Origin: Irpex lacteus
Lineage: Eukaryota > Basidiomycota > Agaricomycetes > Polyporales > Irpicaceae
Length of the DNA stretch: 64,000 bases
Assembly: GCA_001986395.2 (NCBI GenBank)
Contig: MQVO02000004.1
Span: 682,001-746,000 of the forward strand
Direction of reading: 5' to 3'
How positions within the stretch are numbered: position 1 is the first letter of the stretch; every line of letters starts with the position of its first letter. Made by a program: the position numbers and the translations under genes. Positions 61,657-64,000 of this stretch are shown piece by piece. A model generated the notes under the pieces. The model made no database searches. It was given only the letters and a program-made list of their open reading frames with translations, and was not told the DNA's origin.

Positions 61657-62274
61657 ATGTCGGCCGCAACCCCAACGCTAGTACCCAGGACCCCAGTCTT
61701 CCCTACCCTACTTCCGAAGCCGCTACAGCCCCACCCTCTGCCCTTGCCGTTGGAGGGCCAGCGACGATTTCGCATGAATGCGATCCGGGACAGAAATAAG
61801 GAGATGGCGGACTTGTCCGAGGAGGAGAGAGAGTTCAATGATATGGTATGATATTATGCCCCCTTTTTTCGCTGCGTTGTATGCATTACTGAAGGTTACG
61901 GTATCAGAAAGATGAGGTTCGGAACAGAGGGCAGAGTTTTCTCATTCCTATTGGTAGACATTTGACTCAAAATGAGGAAAAGAACGACGTGAGTACTCGT
62001 TCTGAGGTAAGGACTCTGATTTCTTAGCAGATGGCAGGCGGAAGCCTCAGAGGAGGAAGAGGCCGATGATGACGATGTAACAGAGGATACAACGCCATCG
62101 GAGGAACAATCTGATGAGGCTGGGGAGGATGAAGAAGAAGACGAGGAGGATGAAGATGAGCATGATCTTGATGCAGACATGGAGGATATGGACGACGCAG
62201 GAAACACTACTGTCGAAACTGACGACATGGATGCAGAGGACTCAAGAGATGTCGACGCTTCTTCGGATACATAG
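61657..62274 (+). CDS. APC15: Anaphase-promoting complex subunit 15 (APC15-like)
   Basis: Three exons (61657-61845, 61908-61988, 62038-62274) give 168 residues. A Pro-rich start (LVPRTPVFPTLLPKPLQP) leads to a helical segment (IRDRNKEMADLSEEEREFND). The short core FLIPIGRHLTQNEE follows at about 74-87, then a long acidic tail that includes DADMEDMDDAGN. Animal APC15 has the same order: a helix, a VPIG core and an acidic tail rich in DMxDMD. In the APC/C this subunit helps release or ubiquitinate the mitotic checkpoint complex. The family is short and poorly conserved, so the call rests on order and the core. Confidence 0.75.
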
Positions 62275-64000
62275 CCCTCGTACGGATACGCTGCGGAAAT
62301 GTTTGTTAGCAGTGCATGCCCCGAAGGATTCTCGAGCCTAAGACCGCGATATAGACAGTTTTGTATTTTCGTCCTCTCGTTTTGTTGCCGCTCTCGTGTT
62401 TGCTTTGCTGTTCTCAATGATGTGCACGTTTTCACCTCTTTTCACGAAGTGTCAATTCCTGCCCTTGAATAAAATCAGAAAAATCTGCCGAAAATTTGCC
62501 CCTGTCGCCGATCTTGAGCAAAGCCGATCCAGGGCTCAAAAACGCCAATCTTACGCCAATCTGCCACCAAGTTTCTGACCAGAAGAGGACAAAGTAAGGT
62601 CAAAATTGGCAAGCGAGTTGGTTGGGAGCGTTAACGAGCGAGAAAATAGGCGGCGCAGCAGTGTCAGGGGTCCCTACTCTGCTCCGCTTCCCGCCGCGTC
62701 GCGACGGTAAACACGTTCCTCGACGATGACGGGTCTGAGTGATCAGCGCTCAACGCTGGTGAGTACGTTAGAGAGAGTAGATTGTGCGGTTTTTTCTCCT
62801 AGCATACGTCAAGGTGAGCATATCATGCCAGTATGCTGCGAAATGGGAGGACTTTAGCTTACGACGTGAAGCAGTATTACGCTGCAGCGCAATCACGTGG
62901 CGCACCGCCCTGTGCGACGTGATATGGCTGCAAAGCCGTCTCCTAGTGTTGTATACCTTCAGGATCAGCACACCAAAACTACGCTGTAGGATGCTGACTT
63001 CAGCGATCCGGGTATTCAGATTTCCGTTATTAGACTCTTACCAGGATTCAGAGTACCAGTGCCTCTGTAGTCCTCGCCGCTACCGAATAAGTATCTTCAT
63101 AACAGGAATGTTAGCTTTATCACGGCTTCTCAGTGCAAATAGGCTCACCTTTGTTGCATGTTGCAGACTGAGTAGAAACCAGCAGAGGCGAGAACCTCAG
63201 GTATGTAGCCACAGCTCGAGGTAAAACGACTTATTCACATTTCGCGCAGGGATGCCTTCTGCTCAAGGCGAATTACGAGCGAGATTTGCTTGATGTCCAA
63301 CGGCATTTGGTGGCGCAAGATCAGCTTTGTCCGAAGGCCATGCTTCGCGGCGGCCCGAACCGTTGCAAGCAGGCCAAGTAGATGCTGACGGCGGCCACTG
63401 GCAATACAGTGGGTCATAGGCTCGGAATTATGCATCCTACGACACGTGTTGAATACGAGTGAGACCAATATGATGGGCCACAACGCTGATCACTCCGGAG
63501 GCCAGTCGGAATGGCCAGAGGGGTCGAAAAACAAGACAATGGGTGATAGATATAAATTGTCTTACTTGCGGGTGCTGTTAAAACAGGATTATTAGGACCC
63601 AGTAATTTGGGAGGCCATTCACTGTCCCGAGGAGGTACCGTAGCATTGGGTTCAACGCGGCTGTGTCCGGAAACTTCTGCGCGCACACTGCATTCAATTG
63701 CATGGCCGACGCCACTCGCTTAGCTCTGCAATGTTGCCGCACCCTAATGCACCATAGCGCTGAGCACAGCAGCCTCCTCATGGTGCAGAATAAGACCCGA
63801 GTCCCGCCCATATCATAAGACAGCGGAAGGATGATACATCCGCTGGTGCACCGGGTCCTCCCTATCAATTCACTCTATGTGGACCCTGATACGTCAGCAC
63901 CTTGGTGGCGCTATAGAGTGCGAACAAAGGAATACAAGGTACGCATAAATTTTCGCTGGGAGATAAATCTGACGCGACGCCTTCCCGTGAAACTTTAGAA
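62275..64000. other. Right end, no supportable gene
   Basis: An ATG at 62727 followed by eleven open codons and a GTGAGT donor at about 62760 looks like a possible first exon, but I could not find a partner exon. The minus-strand open frames at 63235-63868 have no recognisable domain. Confidence 0.4.

Noticed and set aside
62727..62760. First exon of a gene running to the right end
   Set aside because: The start and donor look reasonable, but no in-frame partner exon could be recognised downstream.

Overview
The window reads as nuclear DNA of a mushroom-forming basidiomycete (Agaricomycetes). The evidence is dense genes on both strands, many 45-70 nt GT-AG introns, DUF6534-type membrane genes built from micro-exons, old yellow enzyme paralogs, a DUF7598-type membrane protein and an intron-containing tRNA-Ala with a U-run terminator. 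All exon models here were read by eye from splice signals and reading frame. For most genes the summed coding length is a multiple of three and the protein reads continuously.

Left part (1-14 kb). A truncated DUF6534 fragment lies beside the diflavin reductase TAH18/NDOR1 gene, followed by two full-length DUF6534 genes on the minus strand. A duplicated flanking tract brackets TAH18. Next come a gene-poor stretch, a mucin-like single-pass membrane protein and a four-helix DUF7598-like protein.

Centre-left (14-31 kb). A large SNF2-family ATPase is divergent from an F-box/WD40 gene. They are followed by a single-pass SH3 protein and a same-strand series of overlapping ORFs (glutaredoxin-like, then a ZCCHC8/PSP-type zinc-knuckle protein). 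A 1277-residue protein comes next, with a CCCH zinc finger, a long Ser-rich region, ankyrin-like sequence and a ClpB-like AAA+ domain. A 96-residue conserved-looking small protein closes this part.

Centre-right (31-51 kb). Two membrane-protein paralogs converge on two old yellow enzymes (31.4-38.5 kb). The mirror image, one old yellow enzyme converging on two more membrane paralogs, lies at 47.1-51.2 kb. Between the halves sit a secreted, probably GPI-anchored App1-type phosphatase, a disordered acidic protein and an APH/choline-kinase-like enzyme. This mirrored old-yellow-enzyme/membrane-protein module is the best candidate for an undescribed system.

Right part (51-64 kb). This holds tRNA-Ala(CGC), a (TA)26 tract, a small secreted Gly/Asn-rich repeat protein, a Zn2Cys6 regulator, mitochondrial isovaleryl-CoA dehydrogenase, a secreted pepsin-like protease and APC15. 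The remaining stretches show no supportable gene.
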